Assembly: GCF_040797425.1 (NCBI RefSeq)
Contig: NZ_JBFNEH010000006.1
Span: 1 to 64,000 of the forward strand
Length of the DNA: 64,000 bases
Direction: 5' to 3'
Origin: Symbiobacterium sp040797425
GTDB taxonomy: Bacteria; Bacillota; Sulfobacillia; Symbiobacteriales; Symbiobacteriaceae
In this document: positions 17,092 to 25,765 of the stretch, piece after piece
Layout of the letters: each line of letters begins with the position of its first letter
Numbering within the stretch: position 1 is the stretch's first letter
Translations under genes and position numbers: made by a program
Notes under the pieces: model-generated
Told to the model about the DNA's origin: nothing
What the model saw: the letters and a program-made list of their open reading frames with translations, nothing else
Database searches by the model: none

Positions 17092-18180
17092 TCACTGGCG
17101 GCCATGCGGGGCGGTTGCTGCGGCCAGTTCCGCCGCACCCGGCTCCCGGGCCGGAGCCGGACGGGCCCGGCCGTCCACGCCGAGCCGGCCCACCACGAAG
17201 GCGCCCCAGCGGAAGCGGTTGAGGGCGTAGGTGACCAGCCCTGCAGCCAGCGCGGCCGCCATCCAGAGGGCCAGGATGATGACCTCCCGAGGCAGGTAGA
17301 AGAAGGGGCGGGCCACCCGCAGGAAGAGCTCCAGGAAGAACCAGTGGAGCAGGTAGATGCCGTAGGAGGCGCGGTTCACATGGTTGAGCAGCGCCGGAAC
17401 CCGCTGGAAGCGCCCCGTGATCCAGAAGCCGACCAGGATTACGGCCACGGCGTAGACGAAGATATCGAACCGCTGCGAGGTGAGGGGCAGGAAGCCGGTC
17501 TCGGTGAAGTAGACGGCCGTTGCGGCCGAGGCAAGCAGCAGCAGCACGGCGCCCGGCCAATACCGCCCGAGCCACGCCTGGAACGCATCCCGTTCACGGC
17601 CCGAGTAGTAGCCCAGCACGTAGTAGAACACCCAGGCCGGCAGCAGGTGGTACCAGTTGAAGCCCAGGTACGGCAGGCTCACCCAGCCCAGGTTCAGTGC
17701 GGCCAGGTAGAGGAAGTTCACCACACCCGCCGCGGTGAGCATCACCTTGGGCCCGAAGCGGTCCATCAGCGGCTTCATGAGGGGATGGACGAGGTAGAAC
17801 TGCATCACCACGAGCACGAAGTAGCCGTGATACCCGCCCCGGATGTTGTAAGAGAGCCGCGGGAGGAAGGGAACGTGCCAGTTGTAGGCCTGCCAGGCGG
17901 CGTAGAAAGCGGCGAAGACGAGGTAAGGCGTGAGCAGGTACTTCACCCGCAGCCAGATGGTCTCGCCGTACGTCCGCTTCCGCTTGGAGTAGCCGATGAG
18001 AAACGCGGACATGAACGCAAACACGGGCGTGCTGAAGAGCACCAGGGTTCTAACGGCGGTCAACCCCGGTCCCGCCTCGGCCCCACCGAGGGTCAGCGTG
18101 ATCGAGTGCATCAGGACCACAGTGAGGCAGGCGATCGCCCGGACGATGATCAGTTCCGGAACAATTTTCTTGCGTTCCAC
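17092..18180 (-). CDS. Acyltransferase 3 family membrane protein
   Basis: An integral membrane O-acyltransferase of 362 residues with about ten transmembrane helices. The first helix carries IVRAIACLTVVLMHS, which includes the conserved R...H of this family (OafA/YrhL type). It probably acetylates an exported glycan or related envelope molecule. I choose GTG at 18180, with GGGAGG 7 nt upstream; the frame extends to 18453, but that part has no ribosome-binding site and non-protein-like composition. It is alone on its transcript, between the sleB-ypeB terminators and the infC promoter. Confidence 0.88.
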   Translation of the reverse strand: MERKKIVPELIIVRAIACLTVVLMHSITLTLGGAEAGPGLTAVRTLVLFSTPVFAFMSAFLIGYSKRKRTYGETIWLRVKYLLTPYLVFAAFYAAWQAYNWHVPFLPRLSYNIRGGYHGYFVLVVMQFYLVHPLMKPLMDRFGPKVMLTAAGVVNFLYLAALNLGWVSLPYLGFNWYHLLPAWVFYYVLGYYSGRERDAFQAWLGRYWPGAVLLLLASAATAVYFTETGFLPLTSQRFDIFVYAVAVILVGFWITGRFQRVPALLNHVNRASYGIYLLHWFFLELFLRVARPFFYLPREVIILALWMAAALAAGLVTYALNRFRWGAFVVGRLGVDGRARPAPAREPGAAELAAATAPHGRQ

Positions 18181-18392
18181 GCCAGGACCTCCCAGAGCAC
18201 CGCTACTGACCACGGCCTGGCGCCGGAGCGCCGGCGGGCGCGGTCGATCCCGGTCGTGGGTTCCTGCGGCCGCCCGACGGGGCGAACCGCACCAGTCTGC
18301 CGTCAAGCATGACGAAAGATGGCCCTCCTTGTGTTCGGACTGCGTACCGTAAACACTTCGGGAGAAGGCCATCGCTTGCCTGCTGATTCCGC

Positions 18393-18429
18393 AAAAAAAG
18401 TCTGGCCGGCATGTTCCAACTTCGGCCAG
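18393..18429 (-). terminator. Intrinsic terminator with T7 tract
   Basis: Stem CTGGCCG (18402-18408) with 18423-18429, 14-nt loop, followed on the minus strand by AC and seven T residues (18393-18399). It is the second of two terminators after ypeB, or could act as an attenuator in the long region upstream of the acyltransferase gene. Confidence 0.8.
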
Positions 18430-18469
18430 CACAGGAGACCGGCAGTACGGCATCGGTTTGCGGCGGCGC

Positions 18470-18498
18470 GAAAACAGCCCGGGGGCTCCCCGGGCTGT
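18470..18498 (-). terminator. Terminator of sleB-ypeB
   Basis: A perfect 11-bp stem (18474-18484 with 18488-18498), 3-nt loop, followed on the minus strand by TTTTCG. It lies 25 bp after the ypeB stop codon. Confidence 0.88.
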
Positions 18499-18523
18499 CC
18501 GTTCCAGCAGCGCCCTTCCTGTC

Positions 18524-19930
18524 TTAGATGGCCAGCGTGCCGCTGGGCGTGATGATCATCTGCAGGATGCGCTCCTCCAGGCCGGTCTGGGCGTTCACGT
18601 AGACCAGGTACGTCTCCTCCCCCAGCTTGCCGCGGAACTCCCAGGCGAGCACCTCGCCGTCGCCCGCCTCGGTGGGGATCAGGGCGAGGCGGGCCTCCTC
18701 CACCGCCAGTTCGGGGTTGAGCACTGCCGCGGCCTGCTCCTGCGTCACCACCGGAGCGAGGCCGCCCCGCTCCCGGTGCGACATCACGTAGCCGTACGCA
18801 TCCACCCCCACCACCTCGCCACGGTCGAGCGCCACCCGCACCTTCACCTGGTCGGGGTAGACCAGCACGCCGTTCGGAGCGGCCACGAACTGCACCGTGG
18901 CGAAACCGTCCACCACCTCGCCGTAGGTGGGCGCCATCGCCGGGTAGCCGTGCGCCGCCAGGTAGGCGAGGCCGATCTCCCGGGCCTGCTCCAGGGTGAA
19001 CTGCGCCTCCCCGGCCGGCCGGGCGTTCACGTAGGAGACCAGGTGGCCGCCCTCGCGGGTCACGTCCACCGTGATGGCGGGCTGCCCCTGGCCGGGCGAG
19101 AGGCGCACGGCGTAGACCGGAGGGATGCCCTCCCGCTGGTCCACCTGCACCACCGTCGCCGAGACCCCCTCGGGCAGGTAGGTGAGCGCCAGCCGCTGCG
19201 CCTCCTCGGCGGTGATCGGCGAGCCGCCCATGGCGGGGATGCGCTTCTCCAGGTGGTCGGAGAAGGGGCCGTCGTAGACCAGCACCGGCATCTGGTCCAT
19301 CTGGGGCCCGATCTGGTCCAGCCCGCCGGGCAGCAGGCTCTTCTCCGACTGGTCCTGGGTGGCGTTTCGCCGCGCCAGGGTCAGCCGCTCCCGCCACCCG
19401 GAGAACAGGTCCGACAGCCCCGCGCTGGCCTGCGCAAAGCGGAAGCCGTCGCGGAGGGCCGCCTGGCCGCTCTGCCGCAGCTGCTCGGTGAGTTCGGTGG
19501 CCGCCTGGTACAGCCGGGCCAGTTCCTGCCGCTGCGCCTGTTCCATCGCCCGGCCGGCGGCCTCGCTGCGGACAATGCTGTAGGCGAAGTCGCCCACCTG
19601 GTTCAGGAACTTGCCCGTGGCGGCGCCCAGCTCCTCCGGCAGGGGCAGGGCCATGAAGTTCGCTGCGGCAAGGCTCGCCCGGCGGTAGACCTCGCCCATG
19701 TAGAGGGCGTTCTGCCGGGTGGAGCCGGCGGCCAGGCTCTTGCCCATCACGCCCCGCATGGCCTCCACGTGGCTGATCATCTCGGCGAAGTTGCGCTGCC
19801 GTTCGGCCTCGAGTTCATACGCCAGGGCCTGGGTCTGCCGGACCAGGTGGGCGGTCCAGGCGCCCCACACGCCCAGGGCGGTCGCCGCGATCACCCCGGC
19901 GGCGATGCCGCCCACAAGGCTGCGACGCAC
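18524..19930 (-). CDS. ypeB: Germination protein YpeB
   Basis: A 468-residue protein required for the assembly and stability of the cortex-lytic enzyme SleB in spores. It has one N-terminal membrane anchor (about residues 5-28), a helical region (30-210) and three C-terminal PepSY-like domains (about 240-465). It follows sleB by 17 bp, as in most spore formers. It should be made late in the forespore under sigma-G, though I could not identify a clear sigma-G promoter. Confidence 0.93.
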   Translation of the reverse strand: MRRSLVGGIAAGVIAATALGVWGAWTAHLVRQTQALAYELEAERQRNFAEMISHVEAMRGVMGKSLAAGSTRQNALYMGEVYRRASLAAANFMALPLPEELGAATGKFLNQVGDFAYSIVRSEAAGRAMEQAQRQELARLYQAATELTEQLRQSGQAALRDGFRFAQASAGLSDLFSGWRERLTLARRNATQDQSEKSLLPGGLDQIGPQMDQMPVLVYDGPFSDHLEKRIPAMGGSPITAEEAQRLALTYLPEGVSATVVQVDQREGIPPVYAVRLSPGQGQPAITVDVTREGGHLVSYVNARPAGEAQFTLEQAREIGLAYLAAHGYPAMAPTYGEVVDGFATVQFVAAPNGVLVYPDQVKVRVALDRGEVVGVDAYGYVMSHRERGGLAPVVTQEQAAAVLNPELAVEEARLALIPTEAGDGEVLAWEFRGKLGEETYLVYVNAQTGLEERILQMIITPSGTLAI

Positions 19931-19947
19931 GGGCTACCCCTCCCTTC

Positions 19948-20649
19948 TCAGCGGGCGAAGACGTGGCTGCCGATCTGGGTGATGATCGGCCGGGACCAGA
20001 CCCACTGGCTCACGGCCGTGGCCGGGTTCCAGAAGAAGACGGCGCCGTAGGTGGGATCCCAGCCGTTCACGGCGTCCCGGGCCGCCCGGAGGTCCTCGGC
20101 GGTGGGCGGGGTGCTGTAGATGCGCCCGTTGCTGACCGACTCGAAGGCGTAGGGCTCGTAGATCACCCCTTCCAGAGTCTTGGGGAAGCGGGGGTCGGCC
20201 ACCCGGTTGAGCAGCACCGCGGCCACGGCCACCTTCCCCTCGTAGGGCTCCGCCTCGGCTTCCGCCCGCACCACCCGGGCCAGCAGGTCGATGTTGACCC
20301 CCGGGCGGGACGTGGCCGCCTGGGTCTGCCCTCCGTAGCCCAGGGCCTCCCACGTCTGCGAGCCGACCACGCCGTCCACGGTGAGGCCGTTGCGCTGCTG
20401 GAAGAGGCGCACGGCCCCGGCGGTCTGGCTGCCGAAGACGCCGTCCACCGCGCCGTTGTAGTAGCCCCACTCCTTCAGCTTGCGCTGCACGTCCCGCACG
20501 GCGTCCCCCGTGGCCCCCTGGCGCAGGGTAGGCCGGGCGGCCGCCTCCACCTCCCCGCGGCCGCCGGCGGGCCCGCGGGGTAGGAGGCCGCCGGGGCCGA
20601 GCACGAACGCCGCGCAGAGCACCAGCACCGCTGCGATCCCCTTGCGCAC
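19948..20649 (-). CDS. sleB: Spore cortex-lytic enzyme SleB
   Basis: A secreted lytic transglycosylase that degrades muramic-lactam peptidoglycan of the cortex during germination. The 233-residue precursor has a signal peptide (about 1-27), a PG_binding_1 domain (about 42-100) and the Hydrolase_2/CwlJ catalytic domain (about 122-233), with the probable catalytic Glu in VVRAEAEAEPYEGKVAVAAV. Its start at 20649 has GGAGGGAG upstream. It is cotranscribed with ypeB. Confidence 0.93.
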   Translation of the reverse strand: MRKGIAAVLVLCAAFVLGPGGLLPRGPAGGRGEVEAAARPTLRQGATGDAVRDVQRKLKEWGYYNGAVDGVFGSQTAGAVRLFQQRNGLTVDGVVGSQTWEALGYGGQTQAATSRPGVNIDLLARVVRAEAEAEPYEGKVAVAAVLLNRVADPRFPKTLEGVIYEPYAFESVSNGRIYSTPPTAEDLRAARDAVNGWDPTYGAVFFWNPATAVSQWVWSRPIITQIGSHVFAR

Positions 20650-20870
20650 GTCTGCTCCCTCCGTTCAAACCGATCGTCTGCGCCCTAGTCTGTCACCGCG
20701 GTGCCCGTGCTATGTTGCGTGCAGCGCAGGACGACAGAAACTGGATGCGCGCCGGCCCCGGTCACGATCACGGAAGACAGAATCAGGATGCACGACGGCC
20801 ACCGGAAGGGGACAGAATAACGCCAGCATGCCACTGCCAGGTGGCGCCCAACGACCGCTCAAGTGAGGGG

Positions 20871-22199
20871 ATGCGCGTGCTCAAGCGGCGGACCCGTCTG
20901 TTCTTCTGCGCGCTGCTCAGCGCGGCGCTGCTCGGCGCCGCGGCGTACCCGCCCGCGCCCGCCCGTGCGGCCTCGCCCGGTGCCATCCTCCCGGTCCGAG
21001 ACGGCAGCGGGACCGGCCACGCCGAAACCGACGGCGCCCTCCCGGCGGCCGCGCCGTCCGAGACCCGGCCGGCGCCGCCGGGAGGCGAGCAGGGCTCCCA
21101 CACGGGGGAGGCGCCCGTGCCTGAGTCGCCGGCCGAACCGGAGAAGCCCGACTTTCCGGCGCTACTCAAGGAGATCTACCAGCGCAGGGCCCGGCGGTTC
21201 GTCGAGGGTCCGGCCGGGCCGCCGCTCCAGGACGACTTCCTGCTGGAGAAGAAGACCGCGCAGTGGGCCCTGGCGCACGAGGAGGCCAAGTACAAGTATG
21301 TAGAGACCTGGGCCCGGGAGCGGGGGGTCCGGTTCGTCGAGGCCAGGAGCGACATCTGGGCGAAGGAGCTCAAGGTGACGGAGGACCGGGCGCGGTTCTA
21401 CGTGGCCCAGACCCTTCAGCTGGGCTACCAGTACCCCGGAGAGGAGGTCGTGAACCGGTTCGGCGTGGGCAGCCACCACATCATCGAGCTGCACCGCACG
21501 GCGGACGGCCGGTGGCTCATCGGCCTGGAGTGGTACTCCGACCCGCTGGGTGACGAAACCGAGACGCCCGCGGAGACGCCCAAGCGAAGGCCCGCAGCGG
21601 GCGGTCCGCGCCGGACGCTCGCCGGGGGGCCGGGGACGTTGGATGCGGCTGCCGCGGCCGCAGGGGCGGTCGGGACGTCCGCCGGGGCCGCCACGGAACT
21701 GGCGGCGCGCCGCTACAACCGGGAAGGGGCCGTGCAGTATGCCGACACCTATTGCGGCCTGGCGGCGGGCTGCGGCAACGGGAACAAGTACAACCCCAAG
21801 TTCCGGAACTACATGGGTGAGGGCGGCGACTGCGCCAACTTCGTCTCCCAGGCCCTGCGCCACGGCGGCAACCTGCCGGTGCCCTACTTCACCCGGGTGG
21901 ACGGCCTCATCTCCCACCTGCGCTACGCCGGCCTCGGCGACCTGGTGGCCAGGGGCGACTTCGGCACCGTGTGGCAGATCGCCGCCGGCAAGCCGAGCGG
22001 CTTCCGGTCGTTCGTGAAGCCCGGCGACGTGCTGGCCTACCAGTACAAGGGGAAGATGGCCCACGTGGCCCTGATCACGGGCTTCGACAGCCGGGGCTAC
22101 CCGGTGGGCAACTCGCACACCGTAGACCGCTACCATGTCCCGTTCGACCTGGGCTGGGACAAGTCGACGATCTACTGGTTCGTGCAGATGCGTGAATAG
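20871..22199 (+). CDS. Secreted protein with C-terminal amidase (CHAP/NlpC-like) domain
   Basis: A 442-residue exported protein. It has a signal peptide ending near ARAASPG, a Pro/Ala/Glu-rich linker, a middle helical domain (about 95-235) and a C-terminal Amidase_6 domain (about 285-442), with the active-site Cys in GGDCANFVSQAL and the His in GKMAHVALITG. Such domains cleave peptide bonds in peptidoglycan. GAGGGG touches the ATG at 20871, so the in-frame GTG at 20877, 6 nt from it, may be the true start. It is divergent from sleB, 221 bp away, so a spore or cell-wall role is possible. Confidence 0.82.
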   Translation: MRVLKRRTRLFFCALLSAALLGAAAYPPAPARAASPGAILPVRDGSGTGHAETDGALPAAAPSETRPAPPGGEQGSHTGEAPVPESPAEPEKPDFPALLKEIYQRRARRFVEGPAGPPLQDDFLLEKKTAQWALAHEEAKYKYVETWARERGVRFVEARSDIWAKELKVTEDRARFYVAQTLQLGYQYPGEEVVNRFGVGSHHIIELHRTADGRWLIGLEWYSDPLGDETETPAETPKRRPAAGGPRRTLAGGPGTLDAAAAAAGAVGTSAGAATELAARRYNREGAVQYADTYCGLAAGCGNGNKYNPKFRNYMGEGGDCANFVSQALRHGGNLPVPYFTRVDGLISHLRYAGLGDLVARGDFGTVWQIAAGKPSGFRSFVKPGDVLAYQYKGKMAHVALITGFDSRGYPVGNSHTVDRYHVPFDLGWDKSTIYWFVQMRE

Positions 22200-22201
22200 A
22201 A

Positions 22202-22238
22202 GCGGGCCGGGGGAAGCCCTCCGGCCCGCGACGCTTGT
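22202..22238 (+). terminator. Terminator of amidase-domain gene
   Basis: A perfect 9-bp GC stem (22202-22210 with 22221-22229), 10-nt loop, followed by GACGCTTGTT. It begins 3 bp after the stop codon. Confidence 0.65.
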
Positions 22239-22251
22239 TCTGGCACCTCGC

Positions 22252-23097
22252 TCAATCCCCCACCTCGCTGGCGGGCACGGCCGGCGCCTGGCCGAGCTCC
22301 CGGGAGCGCTCGGTAGCCCGGGCGATGGCCCGCACTAGGGCCTGCGTGAAGCCCGCCTCCCGCAGGACCTGCAGCCCCGCCGCCGTTGTACCGCCGGGCG
22401 AGGTGACCTGCTCCCTGAGCTCCGCCGGGTCGGCGCCGGTGGCGGCCAGCGTCATGGCGGCGCCCTTCACGGTCTGCAGCGTGAGGGCCCTGGCCACCTC
22501 CGGGGAGAGGCCCACCGCCTCGCCGGCCTCGATCATCGCCTCGACGAGCAGGTAGATGTAGGCCGGCCCGCTGCCCGAGAGGCCCGTGACGGCGTCCATC
22601 TGCTCCTCGGGCACGGTGCAGACCTGGCCCACGCTGCCCAGGATGGCGGTCACCAAGTCCATCGCCTCGGGGGTCGCAAAGCGGCCGCCGCAGATGGCCG
22701 TGGCCGACTCCCCGACCTGGCACGACGTGTTGGGCATCGCCCGGATCACGACGACGCCGGGCGTCACCCGCTCCTCGATGTACCGGGTGGTGATGCCCGC
22801 GGCCAGCGAGAGCAGGATCTGCCCCTGCCGGAAGCGCCCGCCCACCTCGGCCAGCAGCCCGCCCACATCCTTCGGCTTGCAGGCCACCACCAGCACCTGG
22901 CAGACGTCGACCACGGACCCCTTGCTGCCGGCGGTGCGCAAGCCGTAGCGCCGGGCCAGGTAAGCCAGCCGCTCCCGATCGGAGCGGTTGCTGACCAGCA
23001 CCTGCTCGGGCCGGACGATACCGGCGTTCAACATGCCCCGGATCAGCGCCTCTGCGATGGCGCCAGCCCCCAGGAAGCCCACGTTTCCCGTCAACAT
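22252..23097 (-). CDS. proC: Pyrroline-5-carboxylate reductase
   Basis: Catalyses the last step of proline synthesis, NAD(P)H-dependent reduction of pyrroline-5-carboxylate. The 281-residue protein has the N-terminal Rossmann motif VGFLGAGAIAEALIRG and the C-terminal helical dimer domain with AVTGLSGSGPAYIYLLVEA. I choose the ATG at 23097 (GGAGGT 7-8 nt upstream) over 23136, which lies inside the T-box terminator region. It is a single-gene unit under a proline-type T-box; proA and proB are not in the window. Confidence 0.96.
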   Translation of the reverse strand: MLTGNVGFLGAGAIAEALIRGMLNAGIVRPEQVLVSNRSDRERLAYLARRYGLRTAGSKGSVVDVCQVLVVACKPKDVGGLLAEVGGRFRQGQILLSLAAGITTRYIEERVTPGVVVIRAMPNTSCQVGESATAICGGRFATPEAMDLVTAILGSVGQVCTVPEEQMDAVTGLSGSGPAYIYLLVEAMIEAGEAVGLSPEVARALTLQTVKGAAMTLAATGADPAELREQVTSPGGTTAAGLQVLREAGFTQALVRAIARATERSRELGQAPAVPASEVGD

Positions 23098-23129
23098 CCG
23101 CTCCACCTCCGTAAGCGTTCGCCCGGCCG

Positions 23130-23415
23130 GCCTCAAACCAAAAGCCCTTCGCCCTCCTCATGGAAGGGCGAAGGGCTTGCTGCCTCCGCGGTACCACCTT
23201 CATTGGCCGCCTCTGCGGCCCACTCGCACAGGTCTGACAACCCGTGGCCACGGTTAACGGCTGGCCAGACCGGGGCGGCTCGTCGCCGCCGGCTCCGGGG
23301 CGGGTTCGAGCGGCTCGTGCCGACCCGGGCTCTCAGCACCGCCTGGGTGGCGGGCCCGGGCTCTCTGCCGGCGGAGGGTACGCTCTACTGTTCCCCATCC
23401 TCGCCTTTCGGTATT
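23130..23415 (-). promoter_or_regulatory. T-box leader of proC
   Basis: The T-box core GGTGGTACCGCG is at 23187-23198 on the minus strand. It is followed by a terminator with a perfect 14-bp stem (23165-23178 with 23142-23155) and TTTT. The ~280-nt leader leaves space for Stem I. Control by uncharged tRNA-Pro is inferred from the gene regulated; the CCN specifier was not located. Confidence 0.92.
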
Positions 23416-23421
23416 GACTGC

Positions 23422-23450
23422 ATCTTACCAGTGAAACGTCGCCCCGTCAA
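23422..23450 (-). promoter_or_regulatory. Sigma-A promoter of proC
   Basis: Minus-strand TTGACG (23445-23450), 17-bp spacer, TAAGAT (23422-23427). The -35 box overlaps the stop codon of the upstream ABC-F gene. Confidence 0.82.
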
Positions 23451-25138
23451 GTCCTTTTTTGCTTTAAAGCGCGCAAGGTCCTGCTCAGCCGGATGAACTC
23501 CTCCTGCAAGGCCTCGGCCTCCCCCTCCTGCGGGGCGGCCAGGGCGGCGCTGAGCTGGGCCAGGCGGGTCTCCAGCAGCAGAATCTCCTCCGCGGCGGAG
23601 CGCGCAGTCTCGGTCCAGCTCCCGACCCGCCGGGTAAACTCGGCGTAGTTTCCCCGGAAGAACTCGAGCCGTCCGTCCGCGACGTGCAGGATGCAGTCGG
23701 CCAGTCGCTGTACCAGGTAGCGGTCGTGGGAGACGAGAATCAGGGTGCCCGGGTAGTCGGCCAGCGCCTCCTCCACCCGCTCCCGGGAGGCGAGGTCCAG
23801 GCCGTTGGTGGGCTCGTCCAGCACCAGCAGGTCGGGATCGGCCAGGAGGAGCTTCGCGACCGCCAGCCGCACCCTCTCGCCGCCGGAGAGCACCTCCACC
23901 GGCTTATACACTTCATCGCGCCGGAAGAGAAGACAGGCCAGCAGGGTGCGGATGTGCGGCTGATCGGCGGCGGGGTTGCCACCGCTGGCCTCCTCCAGCA
24001 CCGTATTGCGCGGGTCCAGGGTCTCCAGCTCCTGCGCCAGGTAGCCGACCCTCACCGGCGCCACGTACAGGCGCCCCTCCGCGGGCTTCAGCTCCCCGGT
24101 GAGCAGGCGGACCAGCGTGGTCTTGCCGCTGCCGTTGGGGCCCAGCACCGCCACCCGGTCTCCCCGCTGCACATAAAAGGAAGCGTTGCGGAACAGCCAG
24201 CGCCGGCCGTCGTAGGTAAACCCCAGGCCCTCGGCCAGCACCAGGTTGCGGGCCACGTCGGTGCCGCCCCGCAGGGAGAGGTGGACGCGCTCCTGCTCCC
24301 GGGGCTTCTCCACCTTGATCCGCTCCAGCCGCTTCTCCCGCGCCTTGGCCACCCGCATGTGATCGCGGGCACTGTTGCGATCAAACCCCTTCTGGAACGG
24401 GCTGGCGGTGGGGTCGGGGCGGGCGTTGTGGGCCCGGTTCGCCCATTCCCGCTCCCGGCGGATCGCGGCTTCCAGCTGCCGCTTCTTCCGCAGGTACTCC
24501 CGGTACTCGGCGTCGGCCCGCTCCCGCTCAGCCTGCTTCTGCCGGGCGTAGGCGGTGTAGTTGCCCGCGTACTCCCGGATGCGGCCGTTCTCCAGTTCGA
24601 GGATGCGGGTGACCACCTGGTCCAGGAAGTACCGGTCGTGGCTCACCAGCAGCACGGTGCCCCGGTAGCGGCAGAGGACGTCCTGCAGCCAGTCCAGTCC
24701 CTCGGTGTCGAGATGGTTGGTGGGCTCGTCCAGCAGGAGGAGCTCCGGGGTCCCGGCGAGCACCTGCGCCAGCGCCGCCCGGGTCTTCTGCCCGCCCGAG
24801 AGGGCGCCGGCCGGGCGGCGGAGCAGGGCCCGGTCGATGCCGCAGCGGCCCAGCAGGACGGGATCCACCGGGCCCAGCAGCTCGCCCAGCGGCCGGTCCG
24901 GGTCCCACCGGTCCTCCTGGCTGAGGTAGCCCCGGCTGATGTCCGGGTGGATCCAGTGGAGCGTGCCCCCGTCGGGCGCCAGCTCGCCGGCGAGGATGCG
25001 TAGCAGGGTGGACTTGCCGCAGCCGTTCAGCCCTACCAGCCCGACCCGCTCCCCCTGCGCCAGGTCGAAGCTGACGCCGTCCAGCACCGTCCGGTCAGCG
25101 AATTCTTTCCGCAGGTTGCGGACTTGCAGTATCATCAT
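23447..25138 (-). CDS. ABC-F ATPase, probably an antibiotic-resistance ribosome protector
   Basis: A soluble twin-ATPase of 563 residues with no membrane domain. Each half has Walker A (GLNGCGKST; GPNGSGKTT), the signature (LSGGQ; LSGGE) and Walker B (LLLLDEPTN; LLVLDEPTN). Between them lies a long, Arg/Lys-rich linker (about residues 215-305) that in this family reaches the ribosomal E site and peptidyl-transferase centre. The subtype cannot be fixed from sequence alone, but the regulated leader with a short ORF and terminator favours an antibiotic-resistance (ARE) role over housekeeping EttA/Uup. The start is ATG at 25138 with AGGAGG 9 nt upstream. Confidence 0.92.
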   Translation of the reverse strand: MMILQVRNLRKEFADRTVLDGVSFDLAQGERVGLVGLNGCGKSTLLRILAGELAPDGGTLHWIHPDISRGYLSQEDRWDPDRPLGELLGPVDPVLLGRCGIDRALLRRPAGALSGGQKTRAALAQVLAGTPELLLLDEPTNHLDTEGLDWLQDVLCRYRGTVLLVSHDRYFLDQVVTRILELENGRIREYAGNYTAYARQKQAERERADAEYREYLRKKRQLEAAIRREREWANRAHNARPDPTASPFQKGFDRNSARDHMRVAKAREKRLERIKVEKPREQERVHLSLRGGTDVARNLVLAEGLGFTYDGRRWLFRNASFYVQRGDRVAVLGPNGSGKTTLVRLLTGELKPAEGRLYVAPVRVGYLAQELETLDPRNTVLEEASGGNPAADQPHIRTLLACLLFRRDEVYKPVEVLSGGERVRLAVAKLLLADPDLLVLDEPTNGLDLASRERVEEALADYPGTLILVSHDRYLVQRLADCILHVADGRLEFFRGNYAEFTRRVGSWTETARSAAEEILLLETRLAQLSAALAAPQEGEAEALQEEFIRLSRTLRALKQKRT

Positions 25139-25187
25139 CGGGAACCGCCTCCTCCGTGATGGTCGGGGCGGCCCCGTGCACGGGCCT

Positions 25188-25222
25188 GACAAAACAGGAC
25201 CACGGTTCCTCCCGTGGTCCTG
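25188..25222 (-). promoter_or_regulatory. Leader terminator (attenuator) of ABC-F gene
   Basis: A perfect 11-bp stem (25195-25205 with 25212-25222), 6-nt loop, followed on the minus strand by TTTTGTC. It lies between the promoter at 25407-25435 and the ABC-F start, so full transcription requires read-through. Confidence 0.88.
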
Positions 25223-25343
25223 ATCTCCGCAGTAGAATACGAAGTGTGCGACATGCGCAGACAGGCGCCACCGTGACGGGACCGCTTCAAGCCGCGCCCG
25301 GTCCGCCGGCCATCCAGCCGGTGGTGCGAGCGCCGTGTTCAGC

Positions 25344-25367
25344 TTAGAAAGCGGTCGTCCGCTTCAC
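25344..25367 (-). CDS. Seven-codon leader peptide MKRTTAF upstream of ABC-F
   Basis: GTG at 25365-25367 is followed by Lys-Arg-Thr-Thr-Ala-Phe and TAA at 25344-25346. GGAGG at 25377-25381 is 9 nt upstream. It begins about 33 nt after the inferred transcription start and ends about 120 nt before the terminator stem. Such tiny ORFs let an antibiotic-stalled ribosome change the folding of the leader and switch off the terminator. The exact antiterminator pairing was not worked out. Confidence 0.75.
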   Translation of the reverse strand: MKRTTAF

Positions 25368-25406
25368 GGTCGTGTACCTCCGCCTGTGGCAACAGATTTC
25401 GTAACC

Positions 25407-25435
25407 AGTGTAGGGGTTGGCGAAGTGAAAGTCAA
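25407..25435 (-). promoter_or_regulatory. Sigma-A promoter of the ABC-F leader
   Basis: Minus-strand TTGACT (25430-25435), 17-bp spacer, TACACT (25407-25412). The inferred start near 25400 places the leader ORF, the terminator and the ABC-F gene in order on one transcript. Confidence 0.85.
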
Positions 25436-25504
25436 GGGAGCTGGGGGGCCATGAGCGCTGAGCGACGAGCGGTGCGCGAATAAGTTCTTCCTTGGCGGGC
25501 ACAA

Positions 25505-25563
25505 GATGAGGAATGGGCACTCCGATCAGGAGTGCCCCGGAGCCCGCATGTTGCCGCCTCATC
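25505..25563. other. Two-helix RNA-like hairpin
   Basis: An inner 9-bp stem (25515-25523 with 25529-25537, 5-nt loop) is nested in an outer 7-bp stem (25505-25511 with 25557-25563). It lies between the 33-codon ORF and the ABC-F promoter in a stretch with no other gene. On the minus strand GCGGGC and GCCCGC around it offer a competing pairing. No U-tract follows on either strand, so it is not a simple terminator. Confidence 0.55.
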
Positions 25564-25605
25564 ATTCGAGACGGCGGTCGAGGACTCTGTATGAGGGTTC
25601 GACCG

Positions 25606-25707
25606 CTACCGGGTAGCGGGAGAGATGCCCTGGTAAGGGTCAGCATGAACGCGATGAGCTTCGAAGAGCTCAGTTTCGAAGGTAAAGGTCACGCTGATCT
25701 TCACCAC
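25606..25707 (-). CDS. Candidate 33-residue ORF with strong ribosome-binding site
   Basis: AAAGGAGG lies 7 nt before a GTG at 25705-25707 (a second GTG follows directly), giving a 33-residue product that ends ...GISPATR with TAG at 25606-25608. The product alternates Thr/Phe/Glu residues (VTFTFETELFEAH) and has no family I recognise. A possible extended -10 (TGC TACTGT) lies about 50 nt upstream. It may be a small protein or a second leader ORF. Support is the ribosome-binding site only. Confidence 0.4.
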   Translation of the reverse strand: MVKISVTFTFETELFEAHRVHADPYQGISPATR

Positions 25708-25765
25708 GTGGCATCCTCCTTTCGGAGGCGGGCCTGCGATTGCTCCCATACGCACAGTAGCACAG

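Noticed and set aside
25344..25646. A 100-residue ORF that ends with the leader peptide
   Set aside because: It runs through the promoter and lacks a ribosome-binding site at its start; only the last seven codons have one.
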